A stretch of 64,000 nucleotides of DNA from Bog-950 sp046329515 (lineage in GTDB: Bacteria; Bacteroidota; Bacteroidia; Chitinophagales; LD1): the NCBI GenBank assembly GCA_046329515.1, contig JAXLUM010000001.1, positions 1,798,001-1,862,000 of the forward strand. Reading direction: 5' to 3'. The notes under the pieces are model-generated. The model was given only the letters and a program-made list of their open reading frames with translations. It was not told where the DNA came from and did no database searches. Shown piece by piece: positions 34,108 to 43,733 of the stretch. Made by a program: the position numbers and the translations under genes. Numbering within the stretch: the first letter of the stretch is position 1; each line of letters opens with the position of its first letter.

Positions 34108-34414
34108 TGTGAATGATTCTTTCCGTAGAAGCAGTTTTACCACCGGAAGTAATGAGCAAAAACACTTTTACATTGCCGGTATCATAAAAAGTCATCGTAA
34201 AAGGGCTATCGAAAAAGGTGGAATCTTCGTTATCATAAAATTCCCAATAAAAAGACTCTCCGTTAGTGCTGCAGGCAGCGTTAAACACTATCGGTTGATT
34301 CACTCTAAGACTGTCCTCGTCTGGCTCTGTTGTAAAACAGGCATAAGGGTGAGTACCGCAGGATGAAACCAGCAATAAAAAAAACAAACTGAATATGACT
34401 AAGGCTTTTCCCAT
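34097..34414 (-). CDS. PKD-like lipoprotein
   Basis: The 105-residue product has a lipoprotein signal with the lipobox LLVSSC. The rest is one PKD-type beta sandwich, with VFNAACSTNGESFYWEFYDN and FYDTGNVKVFLLITSGG. It should sit as a lipid-anchored periplasmic or surface protein. It begins 3 bp after the tyrS stop and is probably cotranscribed. Function unknown. Confidence 0.7.
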   Translation of the reverse strand: MGKALVIFSLFFLLLVSSCGTHPYACFTTEPDEDSLRVNQPIVFNAACSTNGESFYWEFYDNEDSTFFDSPFTMTFYDTGNVKVFLLITSGGKTASTERIIHINP

Positions 34415-34417
34415 CCT

Positions 34418-35695
34418 CTATTCGGCTACTATCAGGTAGTAGTTCTTCTTCCCTTTTTGAACTAATAGATATTTACCATGCAGTAAATCTGCCGTATTTA
34501 TTTTCCGCTCTAAAGAAATCTTTTCCTTATTAATACTTACGCCATTACCCTGTATACTTTTGCGTGCCTCACCTTTTGAAGCAAACACCGCAGCCTTTTC
34601 GGCAACAAGGCTAATAACATCCAGTTCTGCAAGTGCACTTTTCTCTACCTTAAAGGTGATATCAGAGCCAAAGGCATCTTCAATTTCTTCATTGCTTAAA
34701 CGCTTAAAGTCCTCAAAGCTTGCTCCAAAAAGTATCTCAGTAGTTTCCTGGGCGCGTTTTAATGCTTCTTTGCTGTGCACGCGCTCAGTCATTTCTTCAG
34801 CTATTGTGCGTTGCAATACACGGCCAGCCGGGTTTTCAGCCTGTTGCGCCTTAAGCGCCTCAATTTCTTCTCTTGACTTTAATGAAAACCTGTGAACCAA
34901 ATCAACAGATTGCTCATCACTACAATTCAACCAAAACTGGTAGAATTTATAGGGTGATGTTTTCTTAGGGTCTAACCATATAGCTCCACTTTCAGTTTTA
35001 CCAAACTTAGTACCGTCAGACTTCATCAGCAACTTTACGGTTAAAGCAAAAGCTTCGCCCTGGCCTTTTTTGCGAATAAGTTCAGTGCCGGTTACAATAT
35101 TGCCCCATTGGTCGCTGCCACCCATTTGTATCTGTGCATTGTGGGTCTTCCATAGGTGGTAAAAGTCATAGCCCTGCACCAATTGATAGCAAAACTCAGT
35201 AAAGCTCATGCCTTCTCCGGTTCCGTCCAGGCGTATTTTAACGCTGTCCTTAGCCATCATATAGTTTACGGTAATGTATTTGCCTACATCGCGTATAAAG
35301 TCTAGAAAACTGAACTCTTTAAACCAATCATAGTTGTTTACTACAATGGCCGACTTGTCGCCACAATTAAAGTCAAGGAACTTTTCGAGCTGCTTTTTTA
35401 TACACTGCAGGTTGTAATTTACCTCCTCGGGGGTAAGCAAATTCCGATCCGCGCTTTTGCCGGTAGGGTCGCCAACCATGCCGGTAGCACCGCCAACCAG
35501 GGCAATAGGCTTATGGCCTGCCTTTTGAAAATGCAGCAGCGTCATAACCTGCATCATATGGCCAACGTGTAACGAATCAGCAGTAGGGTCAAAGCCAATA
35601 TACCCCGTAACCATGCCTTTATTCAGCAATTCGTCGGTTCCCGGCATTACATCGTGCAAAATACCCCTCCATTTCAGTTCGTCTACAAATCCCAT
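34418..35695 (-). CDS. tyrS: Tyrosyl-tRNA synthetase
   Basis: The 425-residue class I synthetase charges tRNA-Tyr. HIGH appears as HVGH (43-46), the KMSKS loop as KFGKT, and tyrosine-pocket residues lie in GYIGFDPTADSL and FCYQLVQGYDF with the downstream QMGGSDQWGNI. The C-terminal about 65 residues form the S4 tRNA-binding domain (ARKSIQGNGVSINKEK). It is full length. A perfect -7 element lies upstream on the minus strand. Confidence 0.96.
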   Translation of the reverse strand: MGFVDELKWRGILHDVMPGTDELLNKGMVTGYIGFDPTADSLHVGHMMQVMTLLHFQKAGHKPIALVGGATGMVGDPTGKSADRNLLTPEEVNYNLQCIKKQLEKFLDFNCGDKSAIVVNNYDWFKEFSFLDFIRDVGKYITVNYMMAKDSVKIRLDGTGEGMSFTEFCYQLVQGYDFYHLWKTHNAQIQMGGSDQWGNIVTGTELIRKKGQGEAFALTVKLLMKSDGTKFGKTESGAIWLDPKKTSPYKFYQFWLNCSDEQSVDLVHRFSLKSREEIEALKAQQAENPAGRVLQRTIAEEMTERVHSKEALKRAQETTEILFGASFEDFKRLSNEEIEDAFGSDITFKVEKSALAELDVISLVAEKAAVFASKGEARKSIQGNGVSINKEKISLERKINTADLLHGKYLLVQKGKKNYYLIVAE

Positions 35696-35731
35696 TGGCT
35701 TGTCCCTTTATTTCCTCTTTACTAATTTGCG

Positions 35732-35739
35732 CAAATATA
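35732..35739 (-). promoter_or_regulatory. -7 promoter element of tyrS
   Basis: On the minus strand TATATTTG matches TAnnTTTG exactly and lies 36 nt before the tyrS start. No matching TTTG is seen at the usual spacing. Confidence 0.55.
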
Positions 35740-35744
35740 TCAGA

Positions 35745-36401
35745 ATGCACTTTCTATCGCACTATTATACCGAAATGCCTGCTAACAACCCATTGTTTGT
35801 TGCAGCATTGGGCATTCCTGATTTAACCAGCGGTTTTTCAAAGATTTATAACTCATTGGTTAAAAACTCCATTGAACCAGTGGATGCCAACCTGGGTTGG
35901 GTGCGCAAAGGGGTTTTAGCCCATTATGAAGGGGATAAAAAGTTTCACAATTCGCCCCTGTTCATGCAACAGCAGCAGGCCTTTACGCAATCTTTTACAG
36001 AGGCCGGCCTAGACAGGACCAGGCTAAGGTTATCAGTATTGGCACATATAGCTGTAGAATTGATGCTGGACAGGCAAATTTTGTTGTATGACCAGAATAT
36101 CTGCCACCAATTTTATGATTTAGTGGATAAGGCGGATGAGCAGGTTTTGCAGAATTACTTTGATTCGCTTTCTTTAGAAGGGCAAAAGCAGGAGTATTTA
36201 AAAAGGTTTCACTTTTTTAAGCAGCGAAGGTTCCTGGTTTTGTTCGATGACTTGGAAAGCATAGTTTTCGGGCTTAACCGTGTTTACGGCATGGTAACAA
36301 AAACAGAGTTTTCCGTAAAAGAGAAACGTCAATTTCTGACGGCTTTACACAATATGGACCTTGTATTGCGTTATAGCTGGCAGCAAATTCTGAAGGGATA
36401 A
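35745..36401 (+). CDS. ACP phosphodiesterase-like (AcpH/DUF479-type) protein
   Basis: The 218-residue, mostly helical product starts MHFLSHYYTE, similar to the MNFLAH start of acyl-carrier-protein phosphodiesterases. It keeps histidines and acidic residues in comparable places (GVLAHYEGDKKFHNSP, LSVLAHIAVELMLDRQ). AcpH removes the phosphopantetheine arm of ACP; whether this distant relative does so is uncertain. ATG 35745 is chosen because the longer frame lies within the divergent tyrS. It is 7 bp upstream of the PorV-like gene and so shares a transcript with T9SS genes. Confidence 0.55.
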   Translation: MHFLSHYYTEMPANNPLFVAALGIPDLTSGFSKIYNSLVKNSIEPVDANLGWVRKGVLAHYEGDKKFHNSPLFMQQQQAFTQSFTEAGLDRTRLRLSVLAHIAVELMLDRQILLYDQNICHQFYDLVDKADEQVLQNYFDSLSLEGQKQEYLKRFHFFKQRRFLVLFDDLESIVFGLNRVYGMVTKTEFSVKEKRQFLTALHNMDLVLRYSWQQILKG

Positions 36402-36408
36402 TTAAAGT

Positions 36409-37521
36409 ATGAAGAAAGGAACCGTTTTACTTCTGTTAACCGTTTTATTGGCAATGGGCACAAAGGCCCAGGTGGTACGCAAATACAGCAATGAGTTTTT
36501 AAGTGTTGGTGTAGGCGCGCGTGGCCTGGCTATGAGCAACGCACAGGTAGCTACTACCGGAGATGTTTACTCCAACTATTACAACCCTGCCGGCCTGGTT
36601 AATATCAATAACACCTTCCAGGTAGGTATTATGCACTCCGAGTATTTTGCGGGTATAGCCAAGTATGATTATGTATCTGTAGCCGTACCGGTGCAACAGA
36701 AAAAACGGGTTATCGGCTTCTCCTTCTTTCGTTTTGGGGTAGATGATATACCGAATACTTTATTCCTTGTGCAACCCGATGGAAGTATTGATTATAGCAA
36801 GATAAGCAGTTTTAGTGCTGCCGACTATGCCTTTATGTTTCATTACTCGCAAATGCTGCCGGTAAAAGGCCTGAGCATTGGTGGTAGTGCCAAAATTATT
36901 TACCGCCAAATAGGCAAGTTCGCAAAGGCTTATGGTTTTGGTATAGATGCGGGTCTGCAATACCGTTATAAACAATGGCGCTTTGGCTTAATGGCCCGCG
37001 ATGTAACCAGCACCTTCAATGCCTGGAACATTACATTTAGCGACGCTGAAAAGCAGGTATTGCTTCAAACCAATAACGAATTGCCTAAAAACAGCCTTGA
37101 GATTACTGCCCCTGTATTTACACTGGGTGCAGCATACGAGGCTAACATCAAAAACAAATTCTTTATTACCCCTGAATTGAACTTTGCCTTAACTACCGAT
37201 GGCCGACGTAATGTATTAGTTTCTGCTAAACCGGTAAGTATTGATATGACTGCCGGCCTTGAATTAAAATACGTTGCGGCTAAGGATATTGACGTTTGCC
37301 TTCGCACCGGTGTAGGCAATTTACAACGTGCTACTGATGAGTTAGGCAAGAAACGTTTTATAGTATCGCCTAATTTGGGCGCTGGCATACATGTTAAAAT
37401 TGTATCATTAGATTATGCCTTAACCAACCTTACCACCATTAAGGATAAAGAAGATGGAGCCGGTCTCTATTCACATGTTATTTCAGTGAGGATTGATATC
37501 AATAAGAAGCAAAAGGAATAG
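36409..37521 (+). CDS. PorV/PorQ-family type IX secretion outer-membrane protein
   Basis: The 370-residue protein has a signal peptide (MKKGTVLLLLTVLLAMGTKAQ), then FLSVGVGARGLAMSNAQVA and NYYNPAGLVNIN, the N-terminal signature of PorV/PorQ beta-barrels in the FadL-like superfamily. In type IX secretion PorV shuttles cargo from the translocon to the PorU sortase. It ends 3 bp before the PorU2-like gene, so the pair is an operon. PorV rather than PorQ identity is suggested mainly by this pairing. Confidence 0.85.
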   Translation: MKKGTVLLLLTVLLAMGTKAQVVRKYSNEFLSVGVGARGLAMSNAQVATTGDVYSNYYNPAGLVNINNTFQVGIMHSEYFAGIAKYDYVSVAVPVQQKKRVIGFSFFRFGVDDIPNTLFLVQPDGSIDYSKISSFSAADYAFMFHYSQMLPVKGLSIGGSAKIIYRQIGKFAKAYGFGIDAGLQYRYKQWRFGLMARDVTSTFNAWNITFSDAEKQVLLQTNNELPKNSLEITAPVFTLGAAYEANIKNKFFITPELNFALTTDGRRNVLVSAKPVSIDMTAGLELKYVAAKDIDVCLRTGVGNLQRATDELGKKRFIVSPNLGAGIHVKIVSLDYALTNLTTIKDKEDGAGLYSHVISVRIDINKKQKE

Positions 37522-37524
37522 CGG

Positions 37525-40500
37525 ATGAGGAAAGTTTTACTTGCATTGTGCGGACTTATTGGATTTATTGCAGCTAAGGCACAGCCTTTCGGTAATGAAT
37601 GGATTGACTACAATGCAGTTCACTATAAAATTAAAGTTTCGGAAGACGGCATTTACCGTGTTCCGTTTTCAGTTTTAGCATCGTATGATGCCGCAGCTGG
37701 TGTTACGCCTAAAGATCAGTGGGCTATTTACCATAACGGCCAACAGGTGCCTATTTATGTTTCAGCCAGTGGCAGCACACTTGCCGCCAACGATTACATT
37801 GACTTTTACGGCAAGAAAAACATTGGTGATGTAGACAGCATGCTTTATAAGGATGGCGCTTTACAACCTCATCCCTATTTCAGTTTATTTACTGACACCT
37901 CAGTTTACTATTTAACCCGTAGAAATGCAGCCAACCTGCGCATTTCTGAAATTCAGAATAACCTGTTAAGCCCTCCGGCAAAGGAGCAGTATTACATCTC
38001 TACAGTGCGCCAATTATCAACCAACAGTTTTTTTGATGGCCGCTATTTAAGTGTAGGCACCGATGAAGTATATAAGTCGCTTTACGACGAAGGCGAAGGC
38101 TTTGCCAACGCGCAGTTTTTCGGTAGCATTTCAGGTAACGGACAGGTAACCAATCAAAGTTATACGTTAAACACGCCTAATGTAGTTAGCAGCGGCCCGC
38201 CAGCAGTGTTTAAATCAGTTTACGCAACTAACAGCAACGAAGGGCATAACGTAAACATCGTATTTAACGGAAACAACATCCACTTTTTTGCAGGCGCTAA
38301 GTTTAACCTTGTGCGTGTAGAGCAAAACATTGCTTTAAGCCAGTTAAATAGCGGCAACAATACGGTGCAGTACAGCACAGTTGATAATGCCACCAGTTTC
38401 AGGCAGAATGTGGTTTACATGAATGAGGTTTCTTACCCGAGAGATTTCAATTTTCAGAACAAGAATAACTTCTACTTTATAATAGCCGCTGATGCCAACA
38501 AGAAGTATATTGAGATAACCAACTTTAATGATAACGGGCAGGTTCCGGTATTATATGACATAACGAACGGTCTTCTTATACGCAGTACACAATCGGCGGG
38601 CTCAAGTCCTTTAAAATTTGTATTACCGGCTTCCTCTAAGCCCCGCGAATTGGTTTTGTTTAGCGGAGATGCGACTTCTTTTAAAACAGTAAACAGCATG
38701 GAGGGCGTAGTGTTCGAAAACTTCGGCGCTATCAATAAACAGGGGGATTATGTAATTCTCTCAAATCCATCTTTATACGATTTAAACGGCAATAACCCGG
38801 TAGAGGCCTACCGCGCTTACCGCGATATTGATGACAATATTACCAATGGTAAATTTCAGGCTACTTTGGTTAATGTAGAAGCGTTATACGATCAGTTTAG
38901 CTATGGTGTTCGCAAATCGCCTTTAGCGCTACGCAACTTTATACAGTGGGCACATTCTACATGGAGTAATAAACCGAAGTATGTTTTCCTTGCCGGTAAA
39001 GCTATTGAGAGCCCTCCTTTAAAGCGGGCTACAGGGTCGCAGTTTAATTTAGACCTGGTACCAACCTTTGGCTATCCCGGTTCCGATAATCTTCTTGCTG
39101 CAACACGCAGCAGCGATTCCATGGTGGTTTCTATTGGCCGTTTAGCTGCACAAAACCCACAACAGGTTCAGGACTATCTGACAAAGATGACTGAATATGA
39201 AAACAGGCAGATAGTATATCACCCGGGCGTTAACCCTGTTAAGCCAAGTGAATGGGAATGGCAGAAGCAAGTATTGCATTTTGGCGGTGGTACGGGCAGC
39301 ACCGAACAGACAGTTTTCAGAAGCTACCTTGAGCACTATGCCGATACTGTTGAAGATAAAAACTGGGGAGCGCATGTAACCTCATTCTATAAAGAAACCA
39401 ATGCTCCTATTGATCAGTCGCAATCTGCTATTATAAAAGGCAAAATAAATGAGGGTGTATCGCTTATTACTTTCTTCGGCCACTCCGCTACAAGTGCTTT
39501 TGACTTCAGCATTGATGAGCCGGAGAACTACACCAACTTTGGCAAATACCCGGTTATACTAAGTAACGGCTGTTTTGCAGGTTTAATACACAGCAACGGC
39601 AGCGGTTATAGTGAACGCTTCGTATTTCCTCCGGATAAAGGCGCTATTGCCTTTATGGCCACTACCAGCTTGTCTATCTCAAGCAATCTTGACCACTTTA
39701 CCACTTTTGTATATAGTGAGTTAAGCAAAAGCCGCTACAACAAACCCTTTGGCGATGTAGTGCACGGCGCATTTAACCGCATGGTGAATTGCTGCGGCAA
39801 TGCAGACTATGACATGATGGTGAGTTACGAAATGACACTGCATGGCGACCCTGCCTTACAGCTGAACCAATATGCCGAACCGGATTATGCTATTGAAGAA
39901 TCATCTTTGTTCTTTAATCCATCAACAGTTACACCGGCAATTGATTCATTTGAAGTAAAACTTGAAGTAACCAACCTGGGCCGTGCTATTGACGACAGTA
40001 TTTCAGTAACCATGACCCGCACCGTGTTTGATGCCAACAATAATGCGGTTCCTTTCTTCTATAAAAAAGTAATTCCGGCACCATACTACAAGGATACTGT
40101 GACTTTTGTTATGCCTACCCAAATAGGTGATTTAGGTTATGGTGAGAATCAATTCAGCCCCTATGTAGATGCGGACTTTGAGATAAATGAAATGACCGAA
40201 AACAATAATGGTTTAACTATACCGGTTAGCATTATTATTCAAAGCGATGAGGTAATACCTATTTATCCGTTTGAGTTTGCCATTGACTCTCAACAGGGAA
40301 TAATTTTAAAGGCTTCTACCGTAAACCCTTTTGCCCCTTATCGCGATTACACTTTCCAGATTGATACTTCTGAGAAGTTTTTAGCGCCCCTTGAAACCGG
40401 CCATATTGCACAGGTGGGCGGGGTTTTACACTGGCAGCCAAGCCTTACGTTTAAAGATAGCACAGTTTATTACTGGCGCGTTTCCATCACAGGCAACAAC

Positions 40501-42639
40501 AAATGGCGCTATAGCTCCTTTATTTATTTGGCGCATGAGTATCCGGGGTGGAACCAATCGCATTTATATCAGTGGCAGAAAGACGAGTATCTGAATATTC
40601 GCCTTGATAGCAACGACCGTATATTTAAGTTCCCTCCTTCAGTAAATAATATTTATGTAAAAACCGGTATTGCCGATGCCGTTGGCGGCAGTTTGCCTTC
40701 AGCGCAAATGGGCTGGAACTATAACAACTACGATATGCACCGATACCGTATGGGTAGTTGCGGCTTTAACCAAGGGGTAACCTTTGCGGTAATAGATAAC
40801 GTTACCGGTTTGCCCTGGTATAGCCTAAACCAACAGCCAAGCGGTGGTGATAACTGGGGAGATAAGTTTGGGAATTTCCATTGCCTGGGCAAATACTATT
40901 TACAATACGGATTTGATTTTGCTACTATAGGCACACATCCTTCATTAAACCAGCCGTGGAGCCAGGTGATTAAAAATTTCGTAGACTCCATACCTGATGG
41001 TTTTTATGTATTGGTTTATTCGGACAATAACATGACGAATAATTACGTAAACTGGGATACCACCTTAGTGGCTACATTAACAAGCTTGAACTTTCCGGCG
41101 CTTACGTTTAAAAGCGGGCAGATTAACAGCCCATTTATTTATTTTACGCAGAAGGGCAATAACGGCTTTGTAAGCACGCTGCAGTACCATAATGATTACA
41201 CTCCTATTGATGCTTCCATTGACTTTACGGGTTTATGGTATGAGGGTCAATTTACCTCTCCTAAAATTGGCCCTGCTATGGAATGGGGAAGCATGCATTT
41301 TAAATTGAAAAGCCTTGAAGGAACTACAAAGGACACCAGCTATGTGGATGTTATAGGTGTTACCAATACCGGGCTGGAAACAGTGCTATTCTCCACAATT
41401 AACCCGGATAACCTGTTGAACACGGTAAGCGCGCAGCAATACCCTTATCTGCGCTTGCGCCTGCACAGTCGGGATGATAGCCTTAGAACACCAACGCAAT
41501 TACAATACTGGCGAATACTTTATAAAAAGGCTCCCGAAGCTGCTATTAACCCAGCGGCACATTTCAGCTTTACCGATAATGTACCTATGGGCGGCGATTT
41601 GAAACTGGAAGTTGCACTTGAAAGCATTACTGACCAACCTATGGATAGTATGCTGACTAAGTACACTATACGCGATGCACAGTTTAATAATACGGTAAGT
41701 GAAATAAGACATAGCCCTTTGCCGGGTTTAGATACCCTTATATTGAGTTACAGTAAAAACATAAACAGCAATACGTACGAGGGCACCAATAAAATTATTG
41801 TAGAAGCTAATCCGCATGAGGACCAGATAGAGCAATACCACTTCAATAACTTTGCTGAGTTGAACTTTAATACCCAGGGCGATAAAATTAATCCGCTGCT
41901 TGATGTAACCTTTGATGGCCAGCATATCTTTAATGGCGATATAGTATCTGCCAAACCTAATATTGTGATAACGCTTAAGGATGAGAACAAATACCTTGCA
42001 TTAAACGATACCTCGCTTATTAATGTGTATATGAAATACCCGGGAGAAGCTAACCCGGTGCGTGTAAACTTTGATGATATAATTATGAAGTTTTACCCTG
42101 CTGATTCTACAAACCTTGCAGCAGGCAACCGCGCACAAATAGAGTTTAAGCCTACATTCCAACTAGACGGCAAGTATGAATTGATTATTAAAGACAGTGA
42201 CCGTAGCAGCAACCACAGCAGCAGCCAGGACCGTTACGAAGGCTTTACTTTCTACGATTATAAAATAGGCTTTGAAGTAATTAATAAGCCTATGATTACA
42301 AACGTGCTGAACTACCCTAATCCGTTTACTACTGCCACCAAATTTATATTTACCATAACCGGTAGCGAGGTGCCCGATTATATGCGCATACAAATTATGA
42401 CCATTAAAGGCACCGTAGTAAAGGAAATTAAGAAGGAAGAGCTTGGCCCTTTACACATTGGCCGTAATATATCAGAATACACCTGGGACGGCCGCGATGA
42501 ATACGGCGATTTACTGGCTAACGGCGTTTACTTCTACCGCGTTACTACGCGTTTAGATGATAAGAACATGGACCAAATGAGCCAGAACTACGATAAGTAC
42601 TTTAAGAAGGGTTTCGGTAAGCTGGTTATTATCCGATAA
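37525..42639 (+). CDS. porU2: PorU2-type C25 peptidase, putative type IX secretion sortase
   Basis: The 1704-residue protein has a signal peptide (about 1-19), long beta-rich N-terminal domains, and a gingipain-like C25 caspase-fold peptidase near 480-790. The catalytic histidine is in TFFGHSATS (H653) and the cysteine in LSNGCFAG (C683). It continues with Ig-like regions, and the C-terminal about 110 residues (NVLNYPNPFTTATKFIF ... GRDEYGDLLANGVYFYRV) form a FlgD-like/type A-like domain. PorU cleaves sorting tails and attaches cargo to lipopolysaccharide. This longer form, paired with PorV, is annotated as PorU2; its separate cargo is unknown. It overlaps the convergent channel gene by 11 bp. 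Confidence 0.88.
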   Translation: MRKVLLALCGLIGFIAAKAQPFGNEWIDYNAVHYKIKVSEDGIYRVPFSVLASYDAAAGVTPKDQWAIYHNGQQVPIYVSASGSTLAANDYIDFYGKKNIGDVDSMLYKDGALQPHPYFSLFTDTSVYYLTRRNAANLRISEIQNNLLSPPAKEQYYISTVRQLSTNSFFDGRYLSVGTDEVYKSLYDEGEGFANAQFFGSISGNGQVTNQSYTLNTPNVVSSGPPAVFKSVYATNSNEGHNVNIVFNGNNIHFFAGAKFNLVRVEQNIALSQLNSGNNTVQYSTVDNATSFRQNVVYMNEVSYPRDFNFQNKNNFYFIIAADANKKYIEITNFNDNGQVPVLYDITNGLLIRSTQSAGSSPLKFVLPASSKPRELVLFSGDATSFKTVNSMEGVVFENFGAINKQGDYVILSNPSLYDLNGNNPVEAYRAYRDIDDNITNGKFQATLVNVEALYDQFSYGVRKSPLALRNFIQWAHSTWSNKPKYVFLAGKAIESPPLKRATGSQFNLDLVPTFGYPGSDNLLAATRSSDSMVVSIGRLAAQNPQQVQDYLTKMTEYENRQIVYHPGVNPVKPSEWEWQKQVLHFGGGTGSTEQTVFRSYLEHYADTVEDKNWGAHVTSFYKETNAPIDQSQSAIIKGKINEGVSLITFFGHSATSAFDFSIDEPENYTNFGKYPVILSNGCFAGLIHSNGSGYSERFVFPPDKGAIAFMATTSLSISSNLDHFTTFVYSELSKSRYNKPFGDVVHGAFNRMVNCCGNADYDMMVSYEMTLHGDPALQLNQYAEPDYAIEESSLFFNPSTVTPAIDSFEVKLEVTNLGRAIDDSISVTMTRTVFDANNNAVPFFYKKVIPAPYYKDTVTFVMPTQIGDLGYGENQFSPYVDADFEINEMTENNNGLTIPVSIIIQSDEVIPIYPFEFAIDSQQGIILKASTVNPFAPYRDYTFQIDTSEKFLAPLETGHIAQVGGVLHWQPSLTFKDSTVYYWRVSITGNNKWRYSSFIYLAHEYPGWNQSHLYQWQKDEYLNIRLDSNDRIFKFPPSVNNIYVKTGIADAVGGSLPSAQMGWNYNNYDMHRYRMGSCGFNQGVTFAVIDNVTGLPWYSLNQQPSGGDNWGDKFGNFHCLGKYYLQYGFDFATIGTHPSLNQPWSQVIKNFVDSIPDGFYVLVYSDNNMTNNYVNWDTTLVATLTSLNFPALTFKSGQINSPFIYFTQKGNNGFVSTLQYHNDYTPIDASIDFTGLWYEGQFTSPKIGPAMEWGSMHFKLKSLEGTTKDTSYVDVIGVTNTGLETVLFSTINPDNLLNTVSAQQYPYLRLRLHSRDDSLRTPTQLQYWRILYKKAPEAAINPAAHFSFTDNVPMGGDLKLEVALESITDQPMDSMLTKYTIRDAQFNNTVSEIRHSPLPGLDTLILSYSKNINSNTYEGTNKIIVEANPHEDQIEQYHFNNFAELNFNTQGDKINPLLDVTFDGQHIFNGDIVSAKPNIVITLKDENKYLALNDTSLINVYMKYPGEANPVRVNFDDIIMKFYPADSTNLAAGNRAQIEFKPTFQLDGKYELIIKDSDRSSNHSSSQDRYEGFTFYDYKIGFEVINKPMITNVLNYPNPFTTATKFIFTITGSEVPDYMRIQIMTIKGTVVKEIKKEELGPLHIGRNISEYTWDGRDEYGDLLANGVYFYRVTTRLDDKNMDQMSQNYDKYFKKGFGKLVIIR

Positions 42640-43627
42640 GCAGGGCAGACAGCTTATCTAATTGCTGCTTACTGCCCATAGCCACCATCTTATTACCGGG
42701 GCGAATAATTGTAGCCGATTGCGGATTCAGTGCGAAATCGCTGTGTGAAGTTTTAACGCCTAAAACAGTTGCACCGGTTTTGCTCCATGCATCTAATTCG
42801 CCTAAGGAGATAGTTCTGTTTACTTCCAGTTCCTTAATTGAAAACTGGTCAGTAGTTTGAACAGTCATTAAATCAATAAACTCCTTTACATCCGGGCTTA
42901 TTACCAAAGAAGCCATATGCGCTCCGCCAATTTTATCGGGCATAATAACGTTATTGGCACCGGCAGTTTTTAGTTTTCTTACCGAAGTATCCTGCGAAGC
43001 GCGGCTAATAATTTTCATCTCCTTATTCATTTCCCTGGCGGTGAGCACCACAAATAGGTTATCGGCATCATCAGGTAAAGTAGATAACAGCGCTCCTGCC
43101 CTTTCAATACCGGCCTGCTGTAATGCTTCATCGCGCGTTGCATTATCCTGCAGGTAATACTTCACCTCAAAACTTACATATTCAGGCCTGAAAGGAGTAT
43201 GCTCAATTACCACAAAAGGCTGACCGCGCTCAAACAACAGTTTTGCAGCTTCACGGCCATTGCGTCCAAAGCCGCAAATAATGGTGTGGCCCTTTAACTC
43301 CGCTATAGCATTCTTCATTTTGTAAAGTTTATAGGTGCGTTGAAATTCTCCATCCAGGAAATAACTGGAAATTTGGGTTAAGAAATAGGTAAAAGCGCCA
43401 ATGTTTACCAGAATAACCACTATGGTAAAAACCTGCCCTGCCCGGCTAAGGGGTTGCACTTCATGATAACCCACCGTAGCTAAGGTTATTACGGTCATAT
43501 AAAGGGCATCAAGGAAGTTATATCCTTCAATAACGATATACCCTATGGTACTGCTGAAAAGAATGAAAAAGAAGGCGCCCAGCGCTACATAAATCTTAAA
43601 AAAGGGGCGTGCCGAAATGGACCTCAT
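42629..43627 (-). CDS. TrkA-domain potassium channel
   Basis: The 332-residue protein has two membrane helices (about 11-33 and 66-90) around a pore loop with filter TVGYHE (51-56). Canonical K+ filters are TVGYGD/E, so His replaces the second glycine. The cytosolic part is an RCK domain: TrkA-N (about 110-235) with the nucleotide loop TIICGFGRNGREAAK, then TrkA-C (about 245-332, with LGELDAWSKTGATVLGV). It is an inner-membrane, nucleotide-gated K+ channel of the MthK/Kch type. ATG 43627 is preferred over a TTG at 43636. The end overlaps the PorU2 gene. Confidence 0.88.
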   Translation of the reverse strand: MRSISARPFFKIYVALGAFFFILFSSTIGYIVIEGYNFLDALYMTVITLATVGYHEVQPLSRAGQVFTIVVILVNIGAFTYFLTQISSYFLDGEFQRTYKLYKMKNAIAELKGHTIICGFGRNGREAAKLLFERGQPFVVIEHTPFRPEYVSFEVKYYLQDNATRDEALQQAGIERAGALLSTLPDDADNLFVVLTAREMNKEMKIISRASQDTSVRKLKTAGANNVIMPDKIGGAHMASLVISPDVKEFIDLMTVQTTDQFSIKELEVNRTISLGELDAWSKTGATVLGVKTSHSDFALNPQSATIIRPGNKMVAMGSKQQLDKLSALLIG

Positions 43628-43684
43628 CTGCAACAAATAAACACCGCTTAATCTTAATTTACAATAACCGGGGTCATACCAATA

Positions 43685-43713
43685 AAAAAGCCACCCTTTT
43701 GGGGTGGCTTTTT
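43685..43713. terminator. Strong terminator after the TonB-receptor operon
   Basis: Perfect 12-bp arms AAAAAGCCACCC (43685-43696) and GGGTGGCTTTTT (43702-43713), palindromic in both directions, lie 21 bp after the lipoprotein stop. Confidence 0.88.
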
Positions 43714-43733
43714 TATACTTAAACAGCCTGAAA

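Noticed and set aside
34094..34366. Plus-strand open frame over the PKD-like lipoprotein
   Set aside because: The minus-strand lipoprotein has a lipobox and domain; the plus frame has neither.
35613..35744. N-terminal extension of the AcpH-like gene
   Set aside because: It lies inside tyrS in the opposite strand and is not coding-like; ATG 35745 is the family-type start.
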